From positions 1 through 64,000 of the forward strand of contig NZ_ABOX02000006.1 in the NCBI RefSeq assembly GCF_000172555.1: DNA of 64,000 nucleotides. Direction: 5' to 3'. Source of the stretch: Pedosphaera parvula Ellin514 (GTDB lineage Bacteria > Verrucomicrobiota > Verrucomicrobiia > Limisphaerales > Pedosphaeraceae). Both the position numbers and the translations under genes were made by a program. This document shows, piece by piece, positions 9,348 through 17,534 of this stretch. The notes below the pieces were generated by a model that saw only the letters and a program-made list of their open reading frames with translations, had not been told where the DNA came from and made no database searches. Position 1 is the stretch's first letter; the number at the start of each line of letters is the position of its first letter.

Positions 9348-9902
9348 TCAGGATTGTTCGTCTTCCTTTTCCGTATCCTCGGTTTCATCCTCACGCACGC
9401 CGGCCTCTCGAATGCTGCCCAGGGCGCCCAGATGAGCCCTGTTGGCCGCGCCATTCCTTTCCAACTCCCGTTCAGCTTCCACGGAAAACCTGGTCCAGGG
9501 AATCGCGTTAAGTCGCTCTGACTGGATAGGTTTACCCGTCATTTCGCAGATGCCATACGTGTTGCTTTCGATTCTTTGGATGGCCTGCTCAATCTCGTAA
9601 ACCGCGCTTTGATCGGCGGACAGCATGCTCAAGGCAAAGTCGCGATCATACGTGTCCGTGCCGGCATCAGCCATATGCTCGCTATAGGAAGGTGTCTCCT
9701 CATTCGCATCTTTTGACAGATTATCCTTCTTGTTCAGGAAATGTTCCCGAAGCTCCGTAAGGTGCGCATAGTGCCGTTTCCACTTTGGATTTATTGTCGC
9801 CTCAAGGCGAGCTTTGGGATTCAATATGTCCCCGGTGGCGGCTTGGGGTCGATTGGTCACTCGCCGGCCTTGCTTGGAAGTATGAGTCTTCTTCTTTTGC
9901 AT
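9348..9902 (-). CDS. DksA/TraR-family protein with degenerate zinc finger
   Basis: A 184-residue protein. A basic N-terminal tail precedes a helical region. TYDRDFALSMLSADQSAVYE and IEQAIQRIESNTYGICE match the coiled-coil/finger junction of DksA/TraR proteins, which bind RNA polymerase through its secondary channel. In canonical members the finger has four cysteines. Here YGICEMTGKPIQSERLNAIP keeps only the first; the others are replaced and followed by PWTRFSVEAERELER. The acidic C-terminus (EDETEDTEKEDEQS) is unusual. A regulatory role at RNA polymerase is inferred from family; zinc binding looks lost. Confidence 0.8.
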   Translation of the reverse strand: MQKKKTHTSKQGRRVTNRPQAATGDILNPKARLEATINPKWKRHYAHLTELREHFLNKKDNLSKDANEETPSYSEHMADAGTDTYDRDFALSMLSADQSAVYEIEQAIQRIESNTYGICEMTGKPIQSERLNAIPWTRFSVEAERELERNGAANRAHLGALGSIREAGVREDETEDTEKEDEQS

Positions 9903-10089
9903 GATTCCTTACCTTGAAAAGATCGTTTGTAATCAGGTGACTTTTCCCGCGTTTATACACTAAGTGCTTTTCGCTGCGAGTCAAAGAGGAGTATTCCCCA
10001 TGGGTAATGTAGGGGAGCAAAGGTTCGCGAACCGAATAACTATCCAGGCTTGCTGCTCAATCTCGGTAGTGGTCTATTAACTGCCGCAA

Positions 10090-11076
10090 ATGAGAAGCAT
10101 ATCCAATTTGAAATGGCAGGCGACCGTCGGTCTTTTGTGTGCTTTCCTGACTTCCAGCCTCTTTGCGGCTGATTCGCTGCATTTTGTGGCGTTAGGAGAT
10201 ACTGGCAGCGGTGGGCCAGACCAAAAAAAGGTCGCTGAGGCGATCGCAAAATATGCGGAAACCAATAAAGGGAGCAATGCCGTCGATTTCGTGCTCCTGC
10301 TGGGAGATAATTTTTACAGCGACGGAGTGAAGACAGTGGACGACCCCCAATGGCAGGACAAATTTGAAAAAATGTATGATGCCAAAAGGTTACCCATGCC
10401 TTTTTATGTGGTTCTGGGCAACCATGACTGGCGAAACGACGCGCCGGACGCGGAACTTGAATATTCAAAAGTCCATCCCGATTCACGCTGGAAGATGGAT
10501 GGCCATTTTTTCAAGCGACAATTTCCTTCCAAACCAGACAATACGAACACAGCGCCTTTGGTGGATTTCTTCTTTATTGATACTGAGGCATGGAATACCA
10601 AAAGCCCCCACATCTCGGCTTACCCCGATAAACATCTGGGTGATAAGCAGATGGCCTGGCTCGAAAACGAGTTAAAGGCATCACGTGCGAAATGGAAAAT
10701 CGCGGTGGCACATCATCCGCTTTATTCCAACGGTGAGCACGGTCACGATGCGCAGGTATTGGAGTTGCGTAAACGCCTGGAACCCTTGTTCAAACGGTAT
10801 GGGGTGAATGCTTTTATCACCGGCCACGATCATGATTTGGAGCGCATTGAGGTGCCAGGCCATCCCACGCTTTTCCTGATCAGCGGTGCCGGGAGTAAAC
10901 TGCGCAAACAAACATATGATGAATGGAAGCCCTTTTATGCCTCCCAACTGGGATTTCTAGCCGTCGAACTCGATGAAAAGGAAATGCGTGGCGAGTTTCA
11001 AAATGTGGACAACCAGGTGATTGATGTTTGGAAGCGCATATCCACCGCGGCATCGCAGGCCACGGTTCGTAAATAA
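10090..11076 (+). CDS. Secreted metallophosphoesterase (purple acid phosphatase type)
   Basis: A 328-residue protein with an N-terminal signal peptide (hydrophobic core at about 10-24, ending SLFAADS). All five metallophosphoesterase blocks are visible: FVALGDTGSGG (D-x-x), LLLGDNFYSDGV (GDNFY), YVVLGNHDW (GNHD), IAVAHHPLYSNGEHG and NAFITGHDHDLERI (GHDH). The arrangement and length match tartrate-resistant/purple acid phosphatases with a dinuclear metal centre, so periplasmic phosphomonoester hydrolysis is likely. Substrate is unknown. It is followed after 124 bp by a YncE-like gene on the same strand. Confidence 0.9.
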   Translation: MRSISNLKWQATVGLLCAFLTSSLFAADSLHFVALGDTGSGGPDQKKVAEAIAKYAETNKGSNAVDFVLLLGDNFYSDGVKTVDDPQWQDKFEKMYDAKRLPMPFYVVLGNHDWRNDAPDAELEYSKVHPDSRWKMDGHFFKRQFPSKPDNTNTAPLVDFFFIDTEAWNTKSPHISAYPDKHLGDKQMAWLENELKASRAKWKIAVAHHPLYSNGEHGHDAQVLELRKRLEPLFKRYGVNAFITGHDHDLERIEVPGHPTLFLISGAGSKLRKQTYDEWKPFYASQLGFLAVELDEKEMRGEFQNVDNQVIDVWKRISTAASQATVRK

Positions 11077-11200
11077 AGATTGAGCTGATTGCGGTCTGAT
11101 TCGGGTTAAAGATTCGCGCTTGCGTATAAAAGGGGGTGTTGCTAAAACCAGACCGACCTAACGCTCCAGGATTTCAGAATCAGCAATCAAACAACTACTT

Positions 11201-12229
11201 ATGCTTAAACCACGTGTTCTATTTGCCTTGCTCTGCTCGGCTTCTGTATTCGCGCAAACACCGTCCGCGCATGCCGGTTACAAAGTTCTCTCGCACATAA
11301 AAGTCGGCGGAGAAGGCGGTTGGGACTACCTGACTGTCGATTCCAAGGCGCGCCGCCTGTATGTCTCCCATGGCACCGAAGTGGATGTCATCAATCTCGA
11401 TACCGAAGCTGTCGAAGCCCGAATCCCCAACCTGAAGGGCGTTCACGGAATCGCATTAGCGCCGGAACTGAACCGTGGCTTCATCAGCAATGGGCAGGAG
11501 GGGACAGTCACTGTTTTCGCGCTCGACACCTCGAAGGAAATCGAAAGCCGGATCAAAGTGGGCCAGAACCCGGATGCCATCCTTTACGAGCCTTCTACCA
11601 AGCGGGTATTTACTTTTAACGGCCGCAGCAAGGATATTAGTGTGGTGGATGCGAAGAGTGGCGAAGTGCTGGGAACCATCGCCGTCGGAGGCAAGCCTGA
11701 GTTTGCAGTGACGGATGGCAAGGGCCTTATCTGGGTTAACATTGAAGACAAAAGCGAAGTGGTGCAATTGGATGCCAAGGACATGAAAGTGCTGAACCGC
11801 TGGCCCGTGGCCCCTGGTGAAGAGCCTTCCGCCCTGGCTTTTGATGTGGCCCACCACCGCCTCTTTAGTGGTTCCGGAAACAAAACTCTGGTAGTTATGG
11901 ATGCCAAAACCGGCAAGGTCGTGGCCAACGCTCCGATTGGTGACGGCGTTGATGCGGCTGCGTTCGATGCCGGGAAGAAGCGGGTTTTCACGTCGCAAGG
12001 AGATGGCACAATGACTGTCATCCACCAGGATTCACCTGATAAGTATTCGGTTGAAGATACAGTGAAGACTGCTCCCCGCGCGCGCACCATGGCGCTCGAT
12101 CCAAAGACCCACAAGGTTTACCTGCCTACCGGCGAGTTCGAACCCGCCCCCGCCGCCACGGCAGATAATCCGCGTCCCCGTCCGCACATGAAGCCCGGCA
12201 GCTTTGAAATCCTCGTGCTTGGGGAATAA
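11201..12229 (+). CDS. Secreted YncE-like beta-propeller protein
   Basis: A 342-residue protein with a signal peptide (LLCSASVFAQTPSAHA). Blade repeats of the YVTN/YncE type run through the whole length: DYLTVDSKARRLYVSHGTEV, DVINLDTEAVEARI, KRVFTFNGRSKDISVVDAKS, RLFSGSGNKTLVVMDAKTGK and KRVFTSQGDGTMTVIHQD. Seven blades fit the length. YncE-family propellers are periplasmic; proposed roles include DNA or ligand binding, but activity is not established. A terminator follows at 12253-12295. Confidence 0.85.
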   Translation: MLKPRVLFALLCSASVFAQTPSAHAGYKVLSHIKVGGEGGWDYLTVDSKARRLYVSHGTEVDVINLDTEAVEARIPNLKGVHGIALAPELNRGFISNGQEGTVTVFALDTSKEIESRIKVGQNPDAILYEPSTKRVFTFNGRSKDISVVDAKSGEVLGTIAVGGKPEFAVTDGKGLIWVNIEDKSEVVQLDAKDMKVLNRWPVAPGEEPSALAFDVAHHRLFSGSGNKTLVVMDAKTGKVVANAPIGDGVDAAAFDAGKKRVFTSQGDGTMTVIHQDSPDKYSVEDTVKTAPRARTMALDPKTHKVYLPTGEFEPAPAATADNPRPRPHMKPGSFEILVLGE

Positions 12230-12252
12230 TTTGCGCCATTCCGCCATTTGCT

Positions 12253-12295
12253 AAACGCAGTTGGGAGCCCACGTTTTCAACTGCGTTTTTCTTTG
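12253..12295 (+). terminator. Rho-independent terminator after the YncE-like gene
   Basis: Inverted repeat AAACGCAGTTG ... CAACTGCGTTTTT with a 14-nt loop and a T-rich tail (TTTTTCTTT). It lies about 25 bp past the stop at 12229. The leftward UspA gene ends at 12316, so it may also serve that side as a convergent terminator. Confidence 0.8.
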
Positions 12296-12315
12296 CCTGT
12301 TCGTTCCCTGCCGAT

Positions 12316-13224
12316 TTACGGCTTGTTTGGAGATTTGATTGCGGCGCGATGCGTCACGCGGTCAAACCAGCTTACCAGACTCTGCGTAATCCCTGCTGAT
12401 TTGATTCCAGTACGCACTACCAGCACTGCGCAGGTGCTGCGGTTTACAATTTCCCGCGTCACATTTCCCAGCACGTAGGTGTGTAGGGTCCCCCGGTTCA
12501 AAGCCGAGCCGGTCACGATCAAATCGTAGTTGCCGGACCGGATTTCCTGGAAGATTTCATCCAATACAATCCCCTGACGTAGACGAACCTCGGTTTTTAC
12601 CCCGAGTGCTTCGAGAGTTTCCTTTTCCTCCCGAAGGTTTTGGCCCAATTCCGATTTGGAATTCAAAACCCGATTCACGCTCACTTCCATGCGACGCAAA
12701 CGAGCGTAGATGGCAGGAAGTTCTGGCATGACGTGGAAAAGAGTTACCGTGGCGTCCATTCCCCTCGCAATCCGGCCAGTCAGTTCAAAGGCGGTTTGAA
12801 TATACTTCTTGCCACCGGTGCAGACGAGAATGCGCTTGATCGTGTTCGCTTTTTGCATCACGGCCAGTACTGGAGGAGTCACGCTCTTGATGATCCTATA
12901 GGTTTTGGAGGAGACCCAGAAGAGTCCATGTGTTTCCTTGCGGAGTGCGCCGATGACAACGAGATCATATTGGGCAGCCTCAGTGCACCTGGTGATCTCC
13001 TGGATGGGCTCTCCTGACTTGATGACGAGTGTGGCTTGGATTTTTTTGTCTTCCAGCAATTGCTGGCCTCGGCGGAGAACATCCAGTATTCCGTCATCCT
13101 TTCCCCCGGTTTCGAGTATACCCAGCAGCGTTACTTCAGCCTGGCACGCGCTGGCAATGTTTGCGCCCAGGCGTAGCGCCCTGTTGGCGGCTTCAGAACC
13201 GTCATTACAAATCAACATCTTCAC
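12316..13224 (-). CDS. Tandem UspA universal stress protein
   Basis: A 302-residue protein with two UspA domains (about 1-135 and 140-285). The first starts MKMLICNDGSEAANRALRLG and contains YDLVVIGALRKE. The second starts IKRILVCTGGKKYIQTAFEL and contains YDLIVTGSALNRG and TREIVNRSTCAVLVVRTG, a G-2x-G-9x-(S/T)-like nucleotide-binding region. Tandem Usp proteins are cytoplasmic stress-response or nucleotide-sensing proteins. It starts 15 bp after the stop of the TauE/SafE exporter and is the last gene of a three-gene leftward operon. Confidence 0.9.
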   Translation of the reverse strand: MKMLICNDGSEAANRALRLGANIASACQAEVTLLGILETGGKDDGILDVLRRGQQLLEDKKIQATLVIKSGEPIQEITRCTEAAQYDLVVIGALRKETHGLFWVSSKTYRIIKSVTPPVLAVMQKANTIKRILVCTGGKKYIQTAFELTGRIARGMDATVTLFHVMPELPAIYARLRRMEVSVNRVLNSKSELGQNLREEKETLEALGVKTEVRLRQGIVLDEIFQEIRSGNYDLIVTGSALNRGTLHTYVLGNVTREIVNRSTCAVLVVRTGIKSAGITQSLVSWFDRVTHRAAIKSPNKP

Positions 13225-13239
13225 TCAGTTCCTCCTTCC

Positions 13240-14178
13240 TCATTTGTGCGGATGGCCGGTAATCAGGCCATGGATAACAATGATGGCGCCTATTATCGGC
13301 AATGGAATAAAGGCAAGCCGGATGCGCGGGCCGGCAAAGTATTGGGTCAGGGTGGCGCCGATCTGGGCGCCAATGGCCGCCCCAGTATGCATTACGAGGG
13401 CGATTAAAATATCCACATTGCCCTTCAGGGCATGGGTAACCGTTCCATAACCGGCGGAGATGATGATTTCGAACAGGTCGGTACCCACCGCAATGTGGGT
13501 GGGAATGCCCAATAAATAAATCATGGAAGGCATGCGGATATAACCCGCGCCGCCACCCAAAAAGCCACTGAAAAATCCACCAACAAAAGCAACGATGACA
13601 ATGGACCACAAAGAAATTCTCTCGATTCCTGAAGCCGGCAGGCTGATGTAGGGCGGCAGGGGAATGTTTTGAATCTTTTTAGCAATGTGCCCAAAAGCTG
13701 ATACGTCTTGTTTGGAAGAGACTTCGTTCTTTTGCGACTTGGATGCTTTGGCATTCCTATCACGATTCATCCGTAGCGTGCGCAAACTTTCCCAGGTCAT
13801 GAAACCTGAAATACCAACTAAAATCACGATGAAGGATATTCCCACCGCCATATCGATATGCGCGGACTTTTTGAGCTCCTGAATCAATTGTGCTCCAGCC
13901 TCCACTCCAGCAATGGTGCCGATGACCATGAGGCCGCCAAGGCGCAGATCAATGTTTCCCAGCGTGCGGTGCTTGCGGGCAGCCACGATGGATTTGCCAA
14001 CAATGTGGGCCAGGTCGGTGCCTACAACAATATTCATTGGGACTCCGAATCCGAACAGCGCCGGACCAGCAAGGAAACTGCCGCCAACTCCGAAAAAGCC
14101 GCCCAGAATTCCAACTATGAAGCCGACCGCGATGAGAGCGAAGGGGTTGATGTGGGTTCCGGAAAGCGGGAAGTCCAT
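13240..14178 (-). CDS. TauE/SafE-family sulfite/anion exporter
   Basis: A 312-residue polytopic inner-membrane protein of the TauE/SafE (DUF81) family. The two family signatures are visible at the start of each half: FIVGILGGFFGVGGSFLAGP near residue 20 and FVGGFFSGFLGGGAGYIRMP near residue 205. Roughly eight membrane helices are expected, with a long cytoplasmic loop (about 120-180) rich in Lys, Arg and Ser. The family exports sulfite, sulfoacetate or other organic anions. The substrate is not inferable here. Its start overlaps the upstream small gene's stop (ATGA), indicating translational coupling; the UspA gene follows. Confidence 0.9.
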   Translation of the reverse strand: MDFPLSGTHINPFALIAVGFIVGILGGFFGVGGSFLAGPALFGFGVPMNIVVGTDLAHIVGKSIVAARKHRTLGNIDLRLGGLMVIGTIAGVEAGAQLIQELKKSAHIDMAVGISFIVILVGISGFMTWESLRTLRMNRDRNAKASKSQKNEVSSKQDVSAFGHIAKKIQNIPLPPYISLPASGIERISLWSIVIVAFVGGFFSGFLGGGAGYIRMPSMIYLLGIPTHIAVGTDLFEIIISAGYGTVTHALKGNVDILIALVMHTGAAIGAQIGATLTQYFAGPRIRLAFIPLPIIGAIIVIHGLITGHPHK

Positions 14179-14423
14179 TATTCACCCCTTTCAAATTTGA
14201 TGAAACGCAGGAGGGTGCGGGTTAAAAATTCAAGGACCATTCCCTGGCCAATGATCAAAACCAAACACAGCACGGCATATAGCTTTCGCTCGTTTTCATA
14301 AAGGTGAAACAACCAATTCCCCAGGAGATGGAGAACGAGAAAAAAGTAGCCGACCACCAGGACACTGTAGAGCGCCAACTCAATGCAGAAAGACTTCAGG
14401 ACAGTTTTGAGTTCCCTTTTCAT
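14178..14423 (-). CDS. Small two-helix membrane protein, first gene of the TauE-UspA operon
   Basis: An 81-residue protein with two membrane segments (about 13-36 and 49-66) and a basic C-terminus. Its stop codon overlaps the TauE start codon, so the two are translationally coupled. No family recognised. It may be an accessory subunit of the exporter; this is inference from position only. Confidence 0.7.
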   Translation of the reverse strand: MKRELKTVLKSFCIELALYSVLVVGYFFLVLHLLGNWLFHLYENERKLYAVLCLVLIIGQGMVLEFLTRTLLRFIKFERGE

Positions 14424-14621
14424 ACTGACCCCACATACATAATCAGACCTTTCTGTAATGCCCGGCGTGCGCTGACTCAGGCTTAATTATCTCATGAGAA
14501 CGGTTTAAGTGCCAAGTCGGTGGATACCCCAAACGCTCCAATGATACTGGCAGTCTCAAGTTGGCCTACAACAGGGGCTGGATCTTGTATCTGGTGCCTG
14601 CGTGGAGGAGCCGCATTTCGG

Positions 14622-15884
14622 TTATAACCGGGCGGCACTTTTCAAAAGGGCTTGTTCACGCTCCAATAGAGTAGGATGCGAATAATAGAATCCACTGTAC
14701 CAGGGGTGCGGGGTGAGATTGCTTAAGTTCTTCTCATTGAGTTTGCGCAGGGCGCCGATCAATGACTGCGGCTCCTTCATGGTCTCAGCTGCGTAGGCAT
14801 CGGCCTGGTATTCATGGCGTCGGGACCACCAATGAGCGATGGGGGAAAACCAGAAGGTGACCACCCCGGCAAGCAAAGCGAACAGTAATAAAGCAGGAAC
14901 AATGCTTCCGGGTTCGAAGCCAAAACTGCGATAAAACCACTCCTGCCTTGCGAGGAGAGAAATTAAATAAAATGTCACCAGCAAACCAAAGGTGGACCAA
15001 AGCAGCATTTTGGGAATGTGCTTTTTCTTGTAATGACCAATTTCATGGGCCAGGACTGCTTCCAACTCTGGTTCCGTCAGTTGTTGAATCAGGGTATCGA
15101 ACAGCACTATCTTGCGGAACTGGCCGAAGCCGGTAAAAAACGCATTGGAATGACGTGAACGCTTGCTGCCATCCATTACCTGAATGCTTTTGGCATGGAA
15201 ACCGGTACGTTGACCCAACCCAAGCAGGCGTTCGCGCAAACTGCCCTCTGGAAGCGGAGTAAACTTGTTGAACAACGGCATGATCAGAATCGGCGTGAGC
15301 ACCAGCATGATGAGCTGAAATACCATCATCACTCCCCAGGCCCAGAGCCACCAAAAGGTACCCGTCCAGTCCACGATTTTCAGAACGAGTACCAGGAGTG
15401 GCCAGCCGATTACAAAGCCCAGAACCAGACCTTTGACGCGGTCCATAATCCACAATCGGGGCGTGCTGGTGTTAAAGCCAAATCGCTGTTCCAGATGAAA
15501 TTGCCCATACCAGTCAAACGGAAGGCTGGGAATGGAAAGCGCAATCATAATGCAGAACAGGAAGGCAGCCATGGACCAGGCGGAGGTTCCGAATCGATTT
15601 GTAAAATATCCAAACGCCCAGGGCAGAACCCCGGTAAAAAGCACGAGCAGAAAAACGACTAACTCATAGGTGGTTTCCAGCTGACCATATTTGCTTTTAG
15701 CGAGAGTGTATTGAACTGACTTGTGGTACGTCTCCCGGTCGATCGTGCCTTCAAATGCCCTGGGTATTTCGTTGGCGTGGGCGAGCACATTTTTTTGATT
15801 AAGCCGCGCCAGCCAGAGTTGGGCCAGCCATCTGGCCAGAATCAAAATCAATGCAGTGGCGGTGACAATCGAGGTAACAGACAT
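14622..15884 (-). CDS. M48 family metallopeptidase (CAAX protease 1 / Ste24 type)
   Basis: A 420-residue integral membrane zinc protease. The zinc-binding site is LAHEIGHYKKKH (HExxH) at about 275-285. The third ligand lies in the HEYQADAYAAETMKEP segment, where EYQAD carries the downstream Glu. Several membrane helices flank these, including FLFCIMIALSIPSLPFDWY and LLFALLAGVVTFWFSPIAHW. The N-terminal domain with RAFEGTIDRETYHKSVQYT is the CAAX-prenyl-protease N-terminal region. In bacteria such enzymes are thought to take part in membrane-protein quality control. It is followed leftwards by an acetyltransferase gene read in the same direction? No: that gene lies at 15913-16437, upstream of this one on the same strand, ending 28 bp before this start. 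Confidence 0.92.
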   Translation of the reverse strand: MSVTSIVTATALILILARWLAQLWLARLNQKNVLAHANEIPRAFEGTIDRETYHKSVQYTLAKSKYGQLETTYELVVFLLVLFTGVLPWAFGYFTNRFGTSAWSMAAFLFCIMIALSIPSLPFDWYGQFHLEQRFGFNTSTPRLWIMDRVKGLVLGFVIGWPLLVLVLKIVDWTGTFWWLWAWGVMMVFQLIMLVLTPILIMPLFNKFTPLPEGSLRERLLGLGQRTGFHAKSIQVMDGSKRSRHSNAFFTGFGQFRKIVLFDTLIQQLTEPELEAVLAHEIGHYKKKHIPKMLLWSTFGLLVTFYLISLLARQEWFYRSFGFEPGSIVPALLLFALLAGVVTFWFSPIAHWWSRRHEYQADAYAAETMKEPQSLIGALRKLNEKNLSNLTPHPWYSGFYYSHPTLLEREQALLKSAARL

Positions 15885-15912
15885 TTGGAATCTTTAATTT
15901 AAAAACATCAAA

Positions 15913-16437
15913 TCAGTGTCGAAGTAATTCGTATTGAACCACTCCAGGTTCACTACCTGCATCCGCATACGCAAACCTGCTCTTTTCTAACACAGAAATG
16001 GAAGCGGTCAAATCGGGATAGGTTTCGCCAATGATGCGCGTAACCTCCGGATGAGTGAACGCCCACTCGCACAAGGCCTTCAGGGCTTCCGTGGCAAAGC
16101 CTTTACACTGGTGATCCGTGACCATGGCGTAACCGACTTCGGCGATTCCACGCGTGTCCGGCCGGCTTTTAAAACCGCCAAAACCGATCAATATGCGGGG
16201 ATCTTTCAGGATGAAATAGCGGGCAGACCACGGGAGGACTTCGGGATCTTCACCGAGCTTCTGAATCAACCATTCGAGTTCAGAACGTTCAACCAGAGGT
16301 GGAGGCCAGGAGGCCGGCACGATGGCTTGGAGAAGGCAACCGAATTTGGCGCGATCACATAGGTCTGCAGCAAGCAATTCAATGGTGGCAGGTAATAGTT
16401 CCAAACGCGTTGATTGAAGAGCGAGCCCTTCTCTCAT
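15913..16437 (-). CDS. GNAT family N-acetyltransferase (RimJ/RimL type)
   Basis: A 174-residue acetyltransferase. The start TRLELLPATIELLAADL is typical of the RimJ/RimL subgroup. The acetyl-CoA pyrophosphate-binding motif A is VGYAMVTDHQCKGFATEAL, with QCKGFA in place of the consensus Q/R-x-x-G-x-G/A. This is followed by the ALCEWAFTHPEVTRIIGETY helix-strand and SISVLEKSRFAYAD. Substrate (protein N-terminus, amino acid or drug) cannot be inferred. It lies between the DUF2127 and M48 genes on the same strand with gaps under 30 bp, so an operon is likely. Confidence 0.85.
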   Translation of the reverse strand: MREGLALQSTRLELLPATIELLAADLCDRAKFGCLLQAIVPASWPPPLVERSELEWLIQKLGEDPEVLPWSARYFILKDPRILIGFGGFKSRPDTRGIAEVGYAMVTDHQCKGFATEALKALCEWAFTHPEVTRIIGETYPDLTASISVLEKSRFAYADAGSEPGVVQYELLRH

Positions 16438-16463
16438 GAGGTAAATTAAAAGCCGCGGCTACC

Positions 16464-16982
16464 TCAGGCAATGGGGATTGAGCCGGTTTTAATTTTCCGG
16501 GTGGCTGCCACACGTTGGCGATGGTTGTCCAGCAGTATCATTACCAAATAGATGACAATGAGAACGTTTGAAATCAGCACCACCGCTTTCAGCCAGGTGA
16601 CGCGATGCCATAGGTGATAGAGTTCAACGGGAATATAGAGTCCCGCAGAGATGGCAGCAAACCACTCCGCCCAACGCTTTTCATACCATAAGCCGTAACC
16701 TTCTGCTATGCGAATCATCGCATAGGCAAGAGCGGCCGACGCGTAAAACCAAAGACGTGCGTCCGAAGCATTGCCGGCCGCCTGGATGAAAACGTGCGGA
16801 TAATGATTGGCAGGATTGAAGTGCAACACGCGCACTATTTTCTCAGCGGCCTCTTGAGCGTCGCGGTGAATGAGGGAAAGCAGGCCCAATCCGGCTGCCA
16901 GCACCAGAAAGCCCTTGGCGAATTCAAAAATCGCCACTGCGCGCAAACCAAAGTAGTGATGTAATCCAGTCTTCTGCTTCAC
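16464..16982 (-). CDS. DUF2127 membrane protein
   Basis: A 172-residue integral membrane protein of the DUF2127 family. Family features: GLRAVAIFEFAKGFLVLAAG in the first helix, a luminal or periplasmic loop with NPANHYPHVF, YAMIRIAEGYGLWYEKRWAE, and AGLYIPVELYHLWHRVTWLK before the last helix. Four membrane segments are expected. Function is unknown. It is the first of three tightly spaced leftward genes (DUF2127, GNAT, M48). Confidence 0.85.
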   Translation of the reverse strand: MKQKTGLHHYFGLRAVAIFEFAKGFLVLAAGLGLLSLIHRDAQEAAEKIVRVLHFNPANHYPHVFIQAAGNASDARLWFYASAALAYAMIRIAEGYGLWYEKRWAEWFAAISAGLYIPVELYHLWHRVTWLKAVVLISNVLIVIYLVMILLDNHRQRVAATRKIKTGSIPIA

Positions 16983-17037
16983 GGAATTTATTTGCCCGCC
17001 TTTGATATCCGCAGGTCGCTACTTCATCCTTGGACAA

Positions 17038-17487
17038 TCATACTTGTGATTCATTCGAGGAACACTCCCGAGTTCCTTGAGTCTGATTGTCCACGGAGGC
17101 AGTAAATAAACCTGCCACGGTTATGAGCAGGTTATCTGCTGAGACCGGTTTGTAAAGCACCGGGCAGCTTGAATTTTTAAGAAAAGGCTCGTATTTGGGC
17201 TTGCCCGCATTGCCAGTCACGAAAATAAAGCGCCGGCTGAGAGCAGGTCTGACACGTTGAAGAGTATTAAAGAACATGTCTCCGTCCAATTGCGGCATGG
17301 TCAGTTCGCAAAGAATGGCATCTACTTTTGTTTGCATGACGATTTTGAGCGCCTGGACTCCATTCATGGCGACCGAAGCCTCGTATCCATGCAATTGAAG
17401 TGCCTCCCGGAAGGCCAGCGCCAGTTCCGCGTTGTCATCCACTACCAATACATGCCTCTGCTTAGCTGGGTCGGCTTGATGTTCCAT
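17038..17487 (-). CDS. Single-domain response regulator lacking the phospho-acceptor Asp
   Basis: A 149-residue receiver-domain protein. The start at 17487 is chosen because AAAGGA lies 5 bp upstream; a longer frame to 17520 adds 11 residues. The acidic pocket HVLVVDDNAELAL is intact and the conserved Lys (CPVLYKPVSADNL) and Thr (FIFVTGNAG) are present. The phosphorylation site reads DAILCELTMPQLDG, where a Glu occupies the place three residues before MP normally held by the acceptor Asp. It may therefore be constitutively active-like or phosphorylation-independent. It starts about 47 bp after dapL on the same strand and has no output domain. Confidence 0.85.
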   Translation of the reverse strand: MEHQADPAKQRHVLVVDDNAELALAFREALQLHGYEASVAMNGVQALKIVMQTKVDAILCELTMPQLDGDMFFNTLQRVRPALSRRFIFVTGNAGKPKYEPFLKNSSCPVLYKPVSADNLLITVAGLFTASVDNQTQGTRECSSNESQV

Positions 17488-17534
17488 GGCAGTCCTTTCC
17501 CATGGCTGGTTTGCAACCATGTCTGGTCTGCTTC

